Shown in pieces: positions 9,741-18,387 of a stretch of DNA of 44,550 nucleotides. Position numbers and translations under genes: made by a program. Below the pieces are notes generated by a model. The model ran no database searches. It was not told the origin of the DNA and saw only the letters and a program-made list of their open reading frames with translations. Source of the stretch: Erythrobacter sp. (GTDB taxonomy: Bacteria > Pseudomonadota > Alphaproteobacteria > Sphingomonadales > Sphingomonadaceae); contig NZ_JAMWYX010000016.1 in NCBI RefSeq assembly GCF_024305245.1, positions 1 to 44,550 of the forward strand, read 5' to 3'. Every line of letters begins with the position of its first letter. Within the stretch, counting starts at the first letter, position 1.

Positions 9741-10873
9741 GTGAAGCGCGCGCGCTGCCGCGCATCCTCGTCACCTTCGGCACCCGGCCTGAAGCAATCA
9801 AGATGTTCCCCGTGGTCGATGCGCTGCGGAAAAGCGGACGCTTCGATGTGAAGGTTGTGGTGACAGCCCAACACCGCGAATTGCTGGATTCGGTGCTCGC
9901 TTTAGCCTCGCTCAGACCTGACCTTGACCTCGACCTGATGCAGCCTAGCCAGTTGCTCGATGCGCTGTCGGCCCGCATTCTGACGCGTTTTGGCGAAGCT
10001 TTGGACGACTTGAAGCCCGATCGGGTGCTGGTTCACGGCGATACCCTGACCACCATGATGGCGACGCTGGCGTGCTATTTCCGGCGGATTCCGGTGGGGC
10101 ATGTCGAGGCCGGATTGCGCAGCGGCGACATCTATTCACCATGGCCGGAAGAAGTGAATCGCAAGGTGACAGGCGCAGTCGCCGACCTGCATTTCGCTCC
10201 GACCGAGACAGCTGCCGCCGCGTTACGTGCTGAAAACGTGCCGCAAAAATCCATCCACGTAACGGGCAACACCGTGATCGATGCGCTGATGTTCGCGCAA
10301 GGCCGGGTCGCCGCCGATCCCGCACTCGCCCCCGCCATCGCGCCGTTGAAGGCACGCTTTGCGGGTAAGCGGATCATCGCCGTGACAGCTCACCGGCGCG
10401 AGAATTTCGGTGCCGGAATGACGCAGATTGCTTCCGCCTTACAGCAGCTTGCCGCGCGCGATGATGTCGCAATCATCTATCCGCTGCACCCCAACCCCAA
10501 CGTCGCACAGGTGATGCGTCCGGCGCTGGCGGGATATGAAAATATCGCGCTGATCGACCCGCTGGATTACCTGGATTTCGTCGCGATGATGGCCGCTTGC
10601 GACATTGTCCTGACCGATTCCGGCGGGATTCAGGAGGAAGCCCCCAGCCTCGGCAAGCCGGTGCTGGTGATGCGCGACACGACCGAACGGCCCGAAGGCG
10701 TGGCAGCCGGAACCGCGCGCCTGGTGGGCGCTGATGCCGGTGCTATTCTTGCCGAAACCAGCCGGTTGCTGGACGATGCGGCGGCCTATCATGCGATGGC
10801 CAGGGCGCATAATCCTTATGGTGATGGCAACGCCAGCCGCCAGATTGCAGGCATCATTGCCGCACTGCATTAA
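9737..10873 (+). CDS. wecB: UDP-N-acetylglucosamine 2-epimerase (non-hydrolysing)
   Basis: A 378-aa enzyme with the family opening ILVTFGTRPEAIKMFPVVDAL, then VHGDTLTTMMATLACYFRRI, HVEAGLRSGDIYSPWPEE, TGNTVIDAL, VTAHRRENFG, and the C-terminal LTDSGGIQEEAPSLGKPVLVMR. These are UDP-binding and catalytic blocks of WecB/MnaA, which interconverts UDP-GlcNAc and UDP-ManNAc. Length fits the bacterial family (about 376). Overlap with wecC (ATGA) shows translational coupling; together they make UDP-ManNAcA for a surface polysaccharide. Confidence 0.95.
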   Translation: MSEARALPRILVTFGTRPEAIKMFPVVDALRKSGRFDVKVVVTAQHRELLDSVLALASLRPDLDLDLMQPSQLLDALSARILTRFGEALDDLKPDRVLVHGDTLTTMMATLACYFRRIPVGHVEAGLRSGDIYSPWPEEVNRKVTGAVADLHFAPTETAAAALRAENVPQKSIHVTGNTVIDALMFAQGRVAADPALAPAIAPLKARFAGKRIIAVTAHRRENFGAGMTQIASALQQLAARDDVAIIYPLHPNPNVAQVMRPALAGYENIALIDPLDYLDFVAMMAACDIVLTDSGGIQEEAPSLGKPVLVMRDTTERPEGVAAGTARLVGADAGAILAETSRLLDDAAAYHAMARAHNPYGDGNASRQIAGIIAALH

Positions 10874-10952
10874 GCCGCATCAAGGCCGCTGCCGCACCAG
10901 ATAAAGATAGTAGACGGCCGCGTCCGCCGCGATCAGACTGGCACCCACATCG

Positions 10953-11102
10953 ATGATCCAATTCATCTTGAACGGGCCACAATCGATCACCGATTATCCG
11001 CTCCGCAGCCAGACGATCCTCGCCTTTGCCGGACTTGCTCTGGTGATGCTGGCCCGAGGCGCCAGCGAACACGGTCGCATTCGCAGGGGCGCGCGGACAT
11101 GA
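10953..11102 (+). CDS. possible small membrane protein (49 aa)
   Basis: ATG at 10953 opens a 49-codon frame with one hydrophobic stretch (TILAFAGLALVMLA) followed by a basic tail (HGRIRRGART). Its TGA overlaps the ATG of the next gene by ATGA, the same coupling used throughout this cluster, which is the main argument for reality. No good ribosome-binding site is visible and I do not recognise the protein. A 28-codon minus-strand frame overlaps the same segment, so this remains tentative. Confidence 0.3.
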   Translation: MIQFILNGPQSITDYPLRSQTILAFAGLALVMLARGASEHGRIRRGART

Positions 11103-11827
11103 TCGCGCGGATTATCTGGCTCGGCGCGCTGCTGGCCATCGCGTTGCTGACAGCAATGTTGCAGCTGGACAAACAGTCCGAAACCACCCCCGCCTTGGCC
11201 CAGGCAGTGCCCGGACCGCTGCGCGACTTTGCGCAGACGCGGGTCACTGCCGCTGCAATCGAAAGCGGCGATCCCGCCACTGCCCTCGCCGAGGCAGAAC
11301 GGTTGGTCCGTCGCCGTCCGGTGCCGGCTGAATACCTGACCTTGCTGGCTGTGGCACAGGCCAAGGCCGGGCAGGCCGAACAGGCCGCCATGACCATCCA
11401 GATCGCCGGCCAGCGCGGCTGGCGCGAGCCGCTGGCGCAGGAAACCGTGTTGCGGCTGGCATTGCAGGCGGGCGATGAGGCCGAGGCCCCACGCCGTTAT
11501 GCCGCGCTGTTTCTGCGCAGTGCCACGCCCGATCAGCTGCTGGTCGAGCTGGGTCCGCAGGTGCTGGGCAATCCATCGGGGGCAGGCCGCCATACCATCG
11601 CCGACATCGTCAGCGGGGCGGAGCGGTGGCACAACCTGTTCCTGCGGCGCGGGCTGCAGGTGATGCCGAACGATCCCTTCATCGAAATCGTCAGCACCAG
11701 CATGACGCAGGGCGCAGCGTTCGACTGCGGATTGCTCGCACAGACGGTCAAGGGCCTGCGACAGCGCGATCCCGCTGCGGCGGCGCAACTGCAGCAGGCG
11801 ATCAGCCCGCGCTGCGATGAGAGCTAA
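11099..11827 (+). CDS. membrane-anchored TPR-like protein of unknown function
   Basis: A 242-aa protein with an N-terminal membrane segment (residues 2-21, IARIIWLGALLAIALLTAML) and no clear cleavage site, so probably a signal anchor exposing the rest to the periplasm. The body is Ala/Leu-rich and helical, with TPR-like pairs such as ESGDPATALAEAERLVRRRPVPAEYLTLLA split over residues 55-85 and KAGQAEQAAMTIQIAGQRG. It lies directly after the wec genes, so a scaffolding role in polysaccharide assembly or export is plausible but unproven. Its 3' end overlaps the convergent mmsB gene by 4 bp. Confidence 0.7.
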   Translation: MIARIIWLGALLAIALLTAMLQLDKQSETTPALAQAVPGPLRDFAQTRVTAAAIESGDPATALAEAERLVRRRPVPAEYLTLLAVAQAKAGQAEQAAMTIQIAGQRGWREPLAQETVLRLALQAGDEAEAPRRYAALFLRSATPDQLLVELGPQVLGNPSGAGRHTIADIVSGAERWHNLFLRRGLQVMPNDPFIEIVSTSMTQGAAFDCGLLAQTVKGLRQRDPAAAAQLQQAISPRCDES

Positions 11828-12690
11828 AGCGTGCGGATGATGCTGGAGAAATCCAGCCCGGCATTGTCCTTTGCAAAAGCCTCGTAGATCGCCTTGGCAT
11901 GTTCGCCGAGCTCTACCTTGGCGCCCGATTTCGACGCCGCCTCCATCGCCAGCCGCAGATCCTTGAGCATCAGGCCTGCCGCGAATCCTCCTTGGTAGTC
12001 ATTGTCGGCTGGGCTGACCGGGCCGACGCCGGGGACGGGGCAATAAGACGTCATCGACCAGCACTGGCCGCTCGATACGCTGGAGATGTCGTAGAATGTC
12101 TGCGCATCCAGCCCCAGCTTCTCGGCCATGGCGAAGGCTTCGCAGGTGCCGATCATCTGGATCGCCAGCAGCATGTTGTTGCAGATCTTGGCGGCCTGCC
12201 CGTTGCCCGCGTCCCCTGCATGGATCACCGCCTTGCCCATCTCGGCAAGGATCGGCTGGGCGCGGCCGAAGGCTTGCGGAGAGCCGCCCACCATGAAGGT
12301 CAGCGTGCCGCCATTGGCCGCAGCTATCCCGCCCGAAACTGGCGCATCGACCATCTGGTATCCGTGCGCTTCGGTCACTTCGATGACCTCGCGCGCAGTG
12401 GCGACGTCGATGGTAGAGCAATCGAGCAGAATCGCGCCCTCAGGCGCGTGGCCGATCACATCGTCCCAATAGACCTGCTTCACGATTCCGCCGTTGGGCA
12501 GCATCGAGACGACCGCTTCGGCGCCTGCGCAGGCTTCCTTGGCGGTGGCAAAGGTTGTGCATCCAGCCTCACGCGCAGCGGCAAGCGCCTGTTCGCTGAG
12601 GTCGAAAGCGCGGACTTCGTGGCCCGCCTTCACAAGGTTCGCGGCCATCCCGCCGCCCATGTTGCCGAGGCCGATAAAGGCGATTTTCAT
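11824..12690 (-). CDS. mmsB: 3-hydroxyisobutyrate dehydrogenase
   Basis: A 288-aa beta-hydroxyacid dehydrogenase. Visible motifs: NAD-binding FIGLGNMGGGMA at 5-16, substrate-binding DAPVSGG at 115-121, and the catalytic-lysine block GNGQAAKICNNML with Lys168. It oxidises 3-hydroxyisobutyrate to methylmalonate semialdehyde with NAD+. It is the last gene of the minus-strand valine operon, downstream of the hydrolase that makes its substrate. The next enzyme, MmsA, is not in the window. Alternative beta-hydroxyacid dehydrogenases such as tartronate semialdehyde reductase are unlikely given the context. Confidence 0.94.
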   Translation of the reverse strand: MKIAFIGLGNMGGGMAANLVKAGHEVRAFDLSEQALAAAREAGCTTFATAKEACAGAEAVVSMLPNGGIVKQVYWDDVIGHAPEGAILLDCSTIDVATAREVIEVTEAHGYQMVDAPVSGGIAAANGGTLTFMVGGSPQAFGRAQPILAEMGKAVIHAGDAGNGQAAKICNNMLLAIQMIGTCEAFAMAEKLGLDAQTFYDISSVSSGQCWSMTSYCPVPGVGPVSPADNDYQGGFAAGLMLKDLRLAMEAASKSGAKVELGEHAKAIYEAFAKDNAGLDFSSIIRTL

Positions 12691-12691
12691 G

Positions 12692-12946
12692 TCACTCTCC
12701 TCGAACCATCAAGACCAACCCAGCAACAATGCAAATCGGGGCGAGGGCCATGAAAATCCACAAATCCAAATGCGAGTTGATCCGTCGCAGCTTCGTATTC
12801 AACATCCACCAGCGATCAGCAGTGCTCTCTTCATGCGGAAAGAACTCACCTTCGCTACGCCGCCAGTCTTTGAACTGGGCATATGCAAGCCAAGATCCGA
12901 CCAAGCCCAACCCGATGAAGAGCGCGCCGATCACCGCCCCTTCCAC
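12692..12946 (-). CDS. small two-helix membrane protein of unknown function
   Basis: An 84-aa frame starting with GTG. It has two hydrophobic segments, [19 protein letters not shown] (residues 5-23) and [20 protein letters not shown] (62-81), joined by an acidic/aromatic loop of about 38 residues containing FFPHEEST and [11 protein letters not shown]. It lies between enoyl-CoA hydratase (16-bp overlap) and mmsB (1 bp gap), so it is transcribed with the valine operon. I do not recognise the family; the clean frame, membrane topology and tight packing argue that it is real. Confidence 0.6.
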   Translation of the reverse strand: MEGAVIGALFIGLGLVGSWLAYAQFKDWRRSEGEFFPHEESTADRWWMLNTKLRRINSHLDLWIFMALAPICIVAGLVLMVRGE

Positions 12947-13725
12947 TGCCCTTCACGCTTTTCGATAAATGCCGCCATGCCTTCGGCCTTGTCCTCGGAG
13001 GCGGTCAGGATCTGGAAGATCCGGCGTTCGATAATCAGCCCCTGATCCAGCGTCATTTCAAACGCCGCATTGACCATTTCCTTGTTGGCGATCGCGGCCA
13101 TCGGCGGCATGCCTGCGATGGTGGCGGCGGTCTTCAATGTTTCCGCCAGCAGGTCCTCATGCGGCACAACCCGCGCGACTAGATTGCTGCGCTCGGCCTC
13201 CTCGGCACCCATCATCCGGCCGGTGAGGCACATTTCCATCGACTTCGACTTGCCGATTGCGCGGGTCAGGCGCTGCGATCCGCCCATGCCCGGCGCGACG
13301 CCCAGCTTGATTTCAGGCTGGCCGAACTTGGCCTTGTCGCTAGCGATAATGAAGTCCGCCATCATCGCCAATTCGCACCCACCGCCCAGCGCGAATCCGT
13401 TCACGGCGGCGATCCACGGCTTGCGGGTCTTCTTGACGATCTCGGCCGTCCACGGCGAAAAGAAATCGTCGAGATAGAAATCCGCCGCCGGTTTCTCGCT
13501 CATTTCCTTGATGTCGGCGCCTGCAGCAAACGCCTTGTCGCCGCTTCCGGTGATGACCGCGCACAGCTGCGAAGCATCCGCCTGATAGGCGGCGAAGGCG
13601 GCGATCAGCTCCTCCAGCACCTTGGAATTCAATGCGTTCAGCGCCTGCGGTCGGTTGAGCGTGATGAGCGTGACGCCCTTATGCCCCTGCGCATCGGTTT
13701 CGGCGGTGATGGTTTCAAAGCTCAT
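12931..13725 (-). CDS. enoyl-CoA hydratase (probable methacrylyl-CoA hydratase)
   Basis: A 264-aa crotonase. Oxyanion-hole segments are AGADIKEM (68-75) and [11 protein letters not shown] (110-120), with both catalytic acids present: Glu118 and Glu138 in [15 protein letters not shown]. In this operon it most likely hydrates methacrylyl-CoA to 3-hydroxyisobutyryl-CoA. The start at 13725 is preferred because it gives the ATGA overlap with the upstream hydrolase seen elsewhere in the operon and has a GGAA at suitable distance; an alternative ATG four codons upstream (13737) would overlap by 16 bp. Confidence 0.92.
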   Translation of the reverse strand: MSFETITAETDAQGHKGVTLITLNRPQALNALNSKVLEELIAAFAAYQADASQLCAVITGSGDKAFAAGADIKEMSEKPAADFYLDDFFSPWTAEIVKKTRKPWIAAVNGFALGGGCELAMMADFIIASDKAKFGQPEIKLGVAPGMGGSQRLTRAIGKSKSMEMCLTGRMMGAEEAERSNLVARVVPHEDLLAETLKTAATIAGMPPMAAIANKEMVNAAFEMTLDQGLIIERRIFQILTASEDKAEGMAAFIEKREGQWKGR

Positions 13726-14777
13726 AGCGGTTTCCATTCCTCATCGGCGGGCAGCGGGGCGAAGATCGCGTCGAGCAATTCCTCGCTCACCTCCTCGGGT
13801 GTGGCCGGGTCCCACTTGGGGTCGTTGGTCTTGTCGGTGATCACCGCGCGCACGCCCTCGGCAAAGTCGGGACGGGTCAGCACACGGCTGGCGATGCGGT
13901 ATTCCATCCGCATGTTGTCGGCGAAGTCGGTCAGTTCGGCGCTGGTCGCCAATTGCCGCAGCGCGACCTTGCAGGTCTGCGGGCTCTTGGTGCCGAGCGT
14001 GTCGCGTTCCTTCGCCGCCCAGTCGTCGCCGCCCTCTGCTGCAGCTTCGAGGCTAGCGAGGATGTCCTCGTAGCTATCGGAGGCGAAATGCTTGGCGATC
14101 TTGTCGGCATTGGCCTCGATCCGCGCCTTGGGCGGAGTTCCGACAGGCTCGGACAGAATGCCCGCGATCCGCTCGGGATGATCGTGGATGCGCGCCTTGA
14201 TGTCTTCCAGCATGGCGTGCGGCACATAATGCGTGGCTAGCCCGGTCCACAGGCATTCCGCCCCATCGAGCCGCGCGCCGGTGAGCGCGAGGAACTGCCC
14301 CAGCCGCCGCCCCAGCCGCGAAAGATACCAGCCGCCGCCGACATCCGGAAATAGCCCGATGCCAGTTTCGGGCATGGCGAAACGCGTATTCTCGGTCGCC
14401 ACCCGGTACTTGGCAGGCTGCGATATACCCACGCCGCCGCCCATCGTGATGCCATCCATGAAGGCGACGATCGGCTTGGCATAGGTGAACATCTGATGGT
14501 TCAACTGGTATTCGTCGTGGAAGAACCTGCGTCCCGAAATGCCGCCATCGTTCAGCGCCGAATCGCGCAGGAAGGCAATGTCGCCGCCTGCACAAAAGCC
14601 GCGCCCTTCGTCGTGGTCGAGGATCACCGCCTTGATCATGTCGTCATCGGCCCACGCGGTCAGCGCGGCGCTCATCGCGTGGCACATCTCCAGCGTCAGC
14701 GCGTGCAGCGCCTTGGGCCGGTTGAGGCTGATATGGCCGATCGGGCCGTTGGTTCGGATCAGGACATCATCGGTCAT
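13722..14777 (-). CDS. 3-hydroxyisobutyryl-CoA hydrolase
   Basis: A 351-aa crotonase-fold thioesterase, longer than hydratases as is normal for HIBCH. Motifs: [15 protein letters not shown] (58-72), [12 protein letters not shown] (108-119) and [21 protein letters not shown] (from 135, Glu137 catalytic). It hydrolyses 3-hydroxyisobutyryl-CoA to free 3-hydroxyisobutyrate, removing the reactive methacrylyl-CoA branch product. It overlaps enoyl-CoA hydratase downstream (ATGA) and the VOC gene upstream (TAATG), so expression is tightly coupled. Confidence 0.94.
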   Translation of the reverse strand: MTDDVLIRTNGPIGHISLNRPKALHALTLEMCHAMSAALTAWADDDMIKAVILDHDEGRGFCAGGDIAFLRDSALNDGGISGRRFFHDEYQLNHQMFTYAKPIVAFMDGITMGGGVGISQPAKYRVATENTRFAMPETGIGLFPDVGGGWYLSRLGRRLGQFLALTGARLDGAECLWTGLATHYVPHAMLEDIKARIHDHPERIAGILSEPVGTPPKARIEANADKIAKHFASDSYEDILASLEAAAEGGDDWAAKERDTLGTKSPQTCKVALRQLATSAELTDFADNMRMEYRIASRVLTRPDFAEGVRAVITDKTNDPKWDPATPEEVSEELLDAIFAPLPADEEWKPL

Positions 14778-15181
14778 TATGCCGGTTCTTTCGGTTCGAT
14801 CAGGTCCCAGCGGTTCCCGAATGGGTCGCTGAACACTGCAACAGTGCCGTAGGCTTCGTGGCGCGGTTGCTCCTCGAACTGCACCCCCGCATCGACAAGG
14901 CGTGCCTGAGCAACTGCAAAATCATCGGTGTGCACAAAAAAGCCGACCCGGCCGCCGGTCTGGTTGCCGATAGCGGCAAATTGTGCGCCGTTCGCGGCTT
15001 TGGCAATCAGCAGGCGGCCCCCGTCCTTGGCACCGTCTTTGCCGCCGACCACCACCCAGCGCTTGCCGCCGCCCATGTCGGTGTCCTCGATCAGATCGAA
15101 ACCCAGTGCGCCAACGCAGAATGCGATGCCGGCATCGTAATCAGGCACCACCAGCGCCGTCAGGGCAAGCAAAACGCCCAT
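14777..15181 (-). CDS. VOC (glyoxalase/bleomycin resistance fold) family protein
   Basis: A 134-aa two-module VOC protein. The N-terminal half has VVPDYDAGIAFCVGALGFDL and a GGKRWVVVG strand; the C-terminal half has VGFFVHTDDFAVAQARLVDAGV and ends FSDPFGNRWDLIEP, the usual metal-ligand Glu segment. The start at 15179-15181 overlaps the stop of the acyl-CoA dehydrogenase gene (TGATG), so it belongs to the operon. The frame is open further upstream, but that extension is antisense-free overlap with the dehydrogenase and is not counted. Substrate unknown; a role in clearing a reactive aldehyde or epimerising an acyl-CoA is speculation. Confidence 0.85.
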   Translation of the reverse strand: MGVLLALTALVVPDYDAGIAFCVGALGFDLIEDTDMGGGKRWVVVGGKDGAKDGGRLLIAKAANGAQFAAIGNQTGGRVGFFVHTDDFAVAQARLVDAGVQFEEQPRHEAYGTVAVFSDPFGNRWDLIEPKEPA

Positions 15182-16326
15182 CACTGGCGCAGCAAGTCCC
15201 GGCCCACGACCATGCGCATGATCTGGTTGGTGCCTTCGAGGATCGAGTGGACCCTGAGGTCGCGCCAGAAGCGTTCGATCGGGTAGTCCTGCAAATACCC
15301 GTATCCGCCGAACAATTGCAGCGCGCGGTCGACCACGGCGCTGCCATTGTCCGTCGCCAGCCGCTTGGCCATGGCGGAAAAGCGCGTCTTGTCGGGCGCG
15401 TTGTCGGTCACCTTGGCCGCGGCCAGATATAGCAGCGCGCGCGCCGCCTCCAGATCGGTAGCCATGTCGGCGAGCATGAACTGGGTGTTCTGAAATTCGG
15501 CGACGGCCTGCCCGAACTGCTTGCGTTCCTTGGTGTAATTGATCGCTTCGTCGAGGCACCTTTGCGCGCCCCCCAGCGAACACGCGCCGATATTCAGCCG
15601 CCCGCCATCCAGTCCCATCATCGCGATGCGGAAGCCTTCACCCTCGCCGCCGACGAGATTTTCGACCGGAACCCGCACGTCCTCAAGGATCAACTGCGCG
15701 GTCGGCTGCGAATGCCAGCCGAGCTTCTTCTCGTTCGCGCCGAAGCTGACGCCGGGCATGTCCTTTTCAATGACAACGCAGGAAATGCCCTTCGGCCCGT
15801 CCTCACCCGTGCGCACCATCACAACGTAAATCTCGTTCGCGCCCGCGCCGGAGATGAACTGCTTGGTGCCGTTGAGCACGAAATGATCGCCGTCGCGCCG
15901 CGCTGTGGTGCGCAGCGCGGATGCGTCCGACCCGCTCGACGGTTCGGTGAGGCAATAGCTGGCGATATGTTCCATCGTGATCAGCTGCGGCAGATACTTG
16001 GCCTTCACCGGCTCTCCGCCGAAGCGGTCGATCATCCAGGCGGCCATGTTGTGGATCGAGATGAAGGCGCTGGTCGACGGGCAGCCGTAGGCCATCGCCT
16101 CCATAATCAGCGCCGCCTCCAGCCGCCCCAGCCCGATCCCGCCCGATTCTTCCGACACATAGATCGCACCGAAGCCGAGTTCCGCGCTGCGCTGGATCGT
16201 GTCGCGCGGGAAGATGTGTTTCTCGTCCCACTCTGCCGCGTGGGGCGTGATGTTGTCGGCGGTGAACCGCTGGGCGACCTCGCGGATCGCCAGCTGGTCG
16301 TCGGTGAGTTGAAATTGTCCGTTCAT
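15181..16326 (-). CDS. acyl-CoA dehydrogenase, probable isobutyryl-CoA dehydrogenase
   Basis: A 381-aa flavoprotein of the acyl-CoA dehydrogenase family. The FAD-contact block is CLTEPSSGSDASAL at 125-138, followed by FISGAGANEIYVVM, and the C-terminus has the catalytic base Glu364 in ILEGTNQIMR. With hydratase, hydrolase and MmsB downstream, oxidation of isobutyryl-CoA to methacrylyl-CoA is the most likely reaction. The start at 16324-16326 (MNGQFQLTDDQ) matches the family N-terminus; upstream in-frame sequence lacks similarity. It is the first gene of the operon and faces the divergent region described at 16391-16448. Confidence 0.92.
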   Translation of the reverse strand: MNGQFQLTDDQLAIREVAQRFTADNITPHAAEWDEKHIFPRDTIQRSAELGFGAIYVSEESGGIGLGRLEAALIMEAMAYGCPSTSAFISIHNMAAWMIDRFGGEPVKAKYLPQLITMEHIASYCLTEPSSGSDASALRTTARRDGDHFVLNGTKQFISGAGANEIYVVMVRTGEDGPKGISCVVIEKDMPGVSFGANEKKLGWHSQPTAQLILEDVRVPVENLVGGEGEGFRIAMMGLDGGRLNIGACSLGGAQRCLDEAINYTKERKQFGQAVAEFQNTQFMLADMATDLEAARALLYLAAAKVTDNAPDKTRFSAMAKRLATDNGSAVVDRALQLFGGYGYLQDYPIERFWRDLRVHSILEGTNQIMRMVVGRDLLRQ

Positions 16327-16390
16327 GGGAAGAGGCTCTAGCGCCTGTGTCGGGGTTGGAAAAGAGCGTCGCGGACCGTTGATGTAGGGA

Positions 16391-16448
16391 AATTTGCCAG
16401 TTTGTCGGCAATTTGCCAAACCGTCCTACCGGTTAGCTCGCAGCTAAC
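16391..16448. promoter_or_regulatory. divergent control region with direct and inverted repeats
   Basis: Between the valine operon and the divergent gene at 16464 there is a direct repeat AATTTGCCA at 16391-16399 and 16410-16418 (19-bp period, about two helical turns), with the palindrome GGCAATTTGCC at the second copy. A perfect inverted repeat GTTAGCT-CGC-AGCTAAC follows at 16432-16448. These look like two different operator types. Which regulator binds is unknown. Confidence 0.4.
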
Positions 16449-16463
16449 ATTCTGGAATCCTGC

Positions 16464-16847
16464 ATGACCACTGTGATCTTCGTCTATAATGCCGATGGCG
16501 GCTTACTGAACGCCTTGCGCGATATGGTGCACAAGATCGCCTCACCGCTGACGTATCCCTGCTCGCTGTGCGCGCTAACCTATGGCGCGTTTGCGATGCG
16601 GAGCGAATGGCGGGCATATCTGGCCGGGCTGGAGCATGAAAAACTGTTCCTGTATCGCGACGAACTGCGCGAAGACCTCGATCCGCGCCCACTGGAGCTG
16701 CCGGCGATCCTGCTGGCACGGGGACCAGGCGAACCCGAACTGCTGGTCAGCGCAAGCGAGCTTGATTCGCTGCCCGACCTTGCGGCCCTGATTGCGCTGC
16801 TGGATAATCGGCTTGGCCTAGCGAGACAGCCCGGTTTGCGGCCCTGA
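16464..16847 (+). CDS. conserved protein of unknown function (127 aa)
   Basis: A 127-aa soluble protein opening MTTVIFVYNADGGLLNALRD and carrying a conserved-looking HKIASPLTYPCSLCALTYG segment with a Cys-x-x-Cys pair (residues 33 and 36) and WRAYLAG. I know this pattern as an unannotated family in sphingomonads and related bacteria but not its function. The CxxC could bind metal or be redox active. It is divergent from the valine operon and convergent, with a 30-bp overlap, with the DUF1254 gene. Confidence 0.7.
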   Translation: MTTVIFVYNADGGLLNALRDMVHKIASPLTYPCSLCALTYGAFAMRSEWRAYLAGLEHEKLFLYRDELREDLDPRPLELPAILLARGPGEPELLVSASELDSLPDLAALIALLDNRLGLARQPGLRP

Positions 16848-17375
16848 TTCCGCAAGGAACCGGCACTCGTCCCCCACGCTGGCTGCAGCCTGATCGAACA
16901 ATTCGCGGGTCGGCGCGAGCCGGCGGATCAGGATAACGCCCTTGGCGCTGGGGCTGACGATCGCTCCTTTCTGCGGCGCGCTGCCGGGGGGAAGCAGATT
17001 GACCGCCACAGCCTTGCCCGTGCCCCGGACCGTGGCGAAATTATTGGTGCGGGCATCGAAGAAGGACAGCGACTGGTAGTCGCCCCATTTCGCCATGGCG
17101 ACGGCAAGGCGCTGCTCGGCGGCTTGGTCAACCCCGTTTTGGCCCAGATCATATCGGCACAGCGCATAGTAGAGATCGGGCGAGGATCGCACCACGGCCT
17201 GCGTCTGCGGGCTGATGCGCCGGGGCGCGGTGAAATCATGGAGCGTCACGCCGCGCTGCGCCAGCGCATCCATCGCCCGCGCCATGATGAAGCCGGGCGC
17301 GACATTCAGCGTCAGTGCGTGGACGCCCGCCGCGCAGGCTAACAGCACCAGCACAGGGCCGAGCCAGCGGCTCAT
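16818..17375 (-). CDS. DUF1254 domain protein
   Basis: A 185-aa protein with an N-terminal membrane segment (WLGPVLVLLACAAGVHAL, residues 4-21) and a DUF1254-type body: DLYYALCRYDLGQ, WGDYQSLSFFDARTNNF and VAVNLLPPGS, ending in GVILIRRLAPTRE. In many bacteria DUF1254 and DUF1214 are halves of one polypeptide; here they are two genes joined by an ATGA overlap. The start at 17373-17375 is fixed by that overlap and by the membrane segment directly following. Function unknown; probably periplasmic and membrane anchored. Confidence 0.8.
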   Translation of the reverse strand: MSRWLGPVLVLLACAAGVHALTLNVAPGFIMARAMDALAQRGVTLHDFTAPRRISPQTQAVVRSSPDLYYALCRYDLGQNGVDQAAEQRLAVAMAKWGDYQSLSFFDARTNNFATVRGTGKAVAVNLLPPGSAPQKGAIVSPSAKGVILIRRLAPTRELFDQAAASVGDECRFLAESGPQTGLSR

Positions 17376-18001
17376 GCCGCGTCCTCGCAAGCCAACCGCT
17401 CGATCTGCGGCGGATCGAGGGTGCCGGCAGGGTCGGCGAGCAGCGCATCGTCGGGCATATAAAGCCGCAAGGTGAGATCGAAGCGTCCGGCATTGCGGCT
17501 GGAAATCCACAGTCCGCGGCCTTCGGGGCGGCGCGGCGCGATGGTGGCGGTGCCCCCTTGGCCGACGATCTCGTCACCGATGCGCGCGGCCATGTCCTGC
17601 CCGGCGTTGATCGACAGCGCCTCGTCGTCATTATCAGGCAGCATGCTGTCGCCGTTATAAAGCGTGATCGACCACCAGCCCGCAGGCATCGCCCCGGTGG
17701 TGAGGCGATAGGTGCAGGCCTCGCGCAGCGGCTGGCCGTCATCATCCGTCGCGCGGGTGAAATACACCGCCTCGCTCTTGGCCAGCGCCAGCAGCCCGTG
17801 GCGCGCGACGCGTGCGCGGGTGTAGGCATCCGCCGCTTCGGACCCGGTCGCAAAATCGCTGCGCCAACCGCCAACATCGACATCGCCGAACGCCAGCGAG
17901 TTGGTGCCCGGCAGCAGCCCCGCCATGCCCAGCGCTGAGCCGATGCCGATAGCGCAACCCGCCGCTACCGCGAGCAGATAGGCGAAGATGCGCCGGATCA
18001 T
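17372..18001 (-). CDS. DUF1214 domain protein
   Basis: A 209-aa protein with an N-terminal hydrophobic segment (IFAYLLAVAAGCAIGIGSALG, residues 5-25) and the DUF1214 core: YFTRATDDDGQPL, CTYRLTTGAMPAGWWSITLYNGDSML (split motif around residues 96-121) and a C-terminal FDLTLRLYMPDD. It is the partner of the DUF1254 gene downstream (ATGA overlap) and overlaps ridA upstream in the same way. The domain family is seen but no reaction is established for this arrangement. Confidence 0.82.
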   Translation of the reverse strand: MIRRIFAYLLAVAAGCAIGIGSALGMAGLLPGTNSLAFGDVDVGGWRSDFATGSEAADAYTRARVARHGLLALAKSEAVYFTRATDDDGQPLREACTYRLTTGAMPAGWWSITLYNGDSMLPDNDDEALSINAGQDMAARIGDEIVGQGGTATIAPRRPEGRGLWISSRNAGRFDLTLRLYMPDDALLADPAGTLDPPQIERLACEDAA

Positions 18002-18387
18002 TCGCTGACCACCGCCTCGGCCTCGATCTCAACCTTCCATTCCGGTTGGCACAGCCATGCCACCCCGGCCATGGTCGCCGCTGGCCGCGCCGCGCCGAAA
18101 AAGCGCGCATGCACCGCGCCGACAGCGTCCTGATCGGCCGGGTCGGTCAGCAGCATCCGGGTGCGCACCACATCGCGTGCGGTGCCGCCCATTTCCTCGA
18201 TCGCGGCGACGATGATCGCGGAGCACCGCTCCGCCTGGGCCGCAGCGCCGCCGGGTGTCGTCGACCCGTCGGGCTCAACCGGCCCGGTGCCTGCCACAAT
18301 GATGCGATTGCCCACCCGCACAGCGCGGGCGAACCCGAAGGCGGCTTCGTATGGCGAACCCGATGTCGCCCGATCCCGCACGCTCAT
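17998..18387 (-). CDS. RidA family protein
   Basis: A 129-aa member of the RidA/YjgF superfamily: GSPYEAAFGFARAVRVGNRI with strand IIVAGTGPV, a central AERCSAIIVAAIEEMGGTARDVVRTRML and the end ARPAATMAGVAWLCQPEWKVEIEAEAVV. RidA proteins hydrolyse reactive enamines and imines from PLP enzymes; the Arg of the AxRPAxT motif is present. The start at 18385-18387 is chosen by the ATGA overlap with the upstream lipoprotein gene. Related RidA subfamilies have other substrates, so the exact role is open. Confidence 0.88.
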   Translation of the reverse strand: MSVRDRATSGSPYEAAFGFARAVRVGNRIIVAGTGPVEPDGSTTPGGAAAQAERCSAIIVAAIEEMGGTARDVVRTRMLLTDPADQDAVGAVHARFFGAARPAATMAGVAWLCQPEWKVEIEAEAVVSE

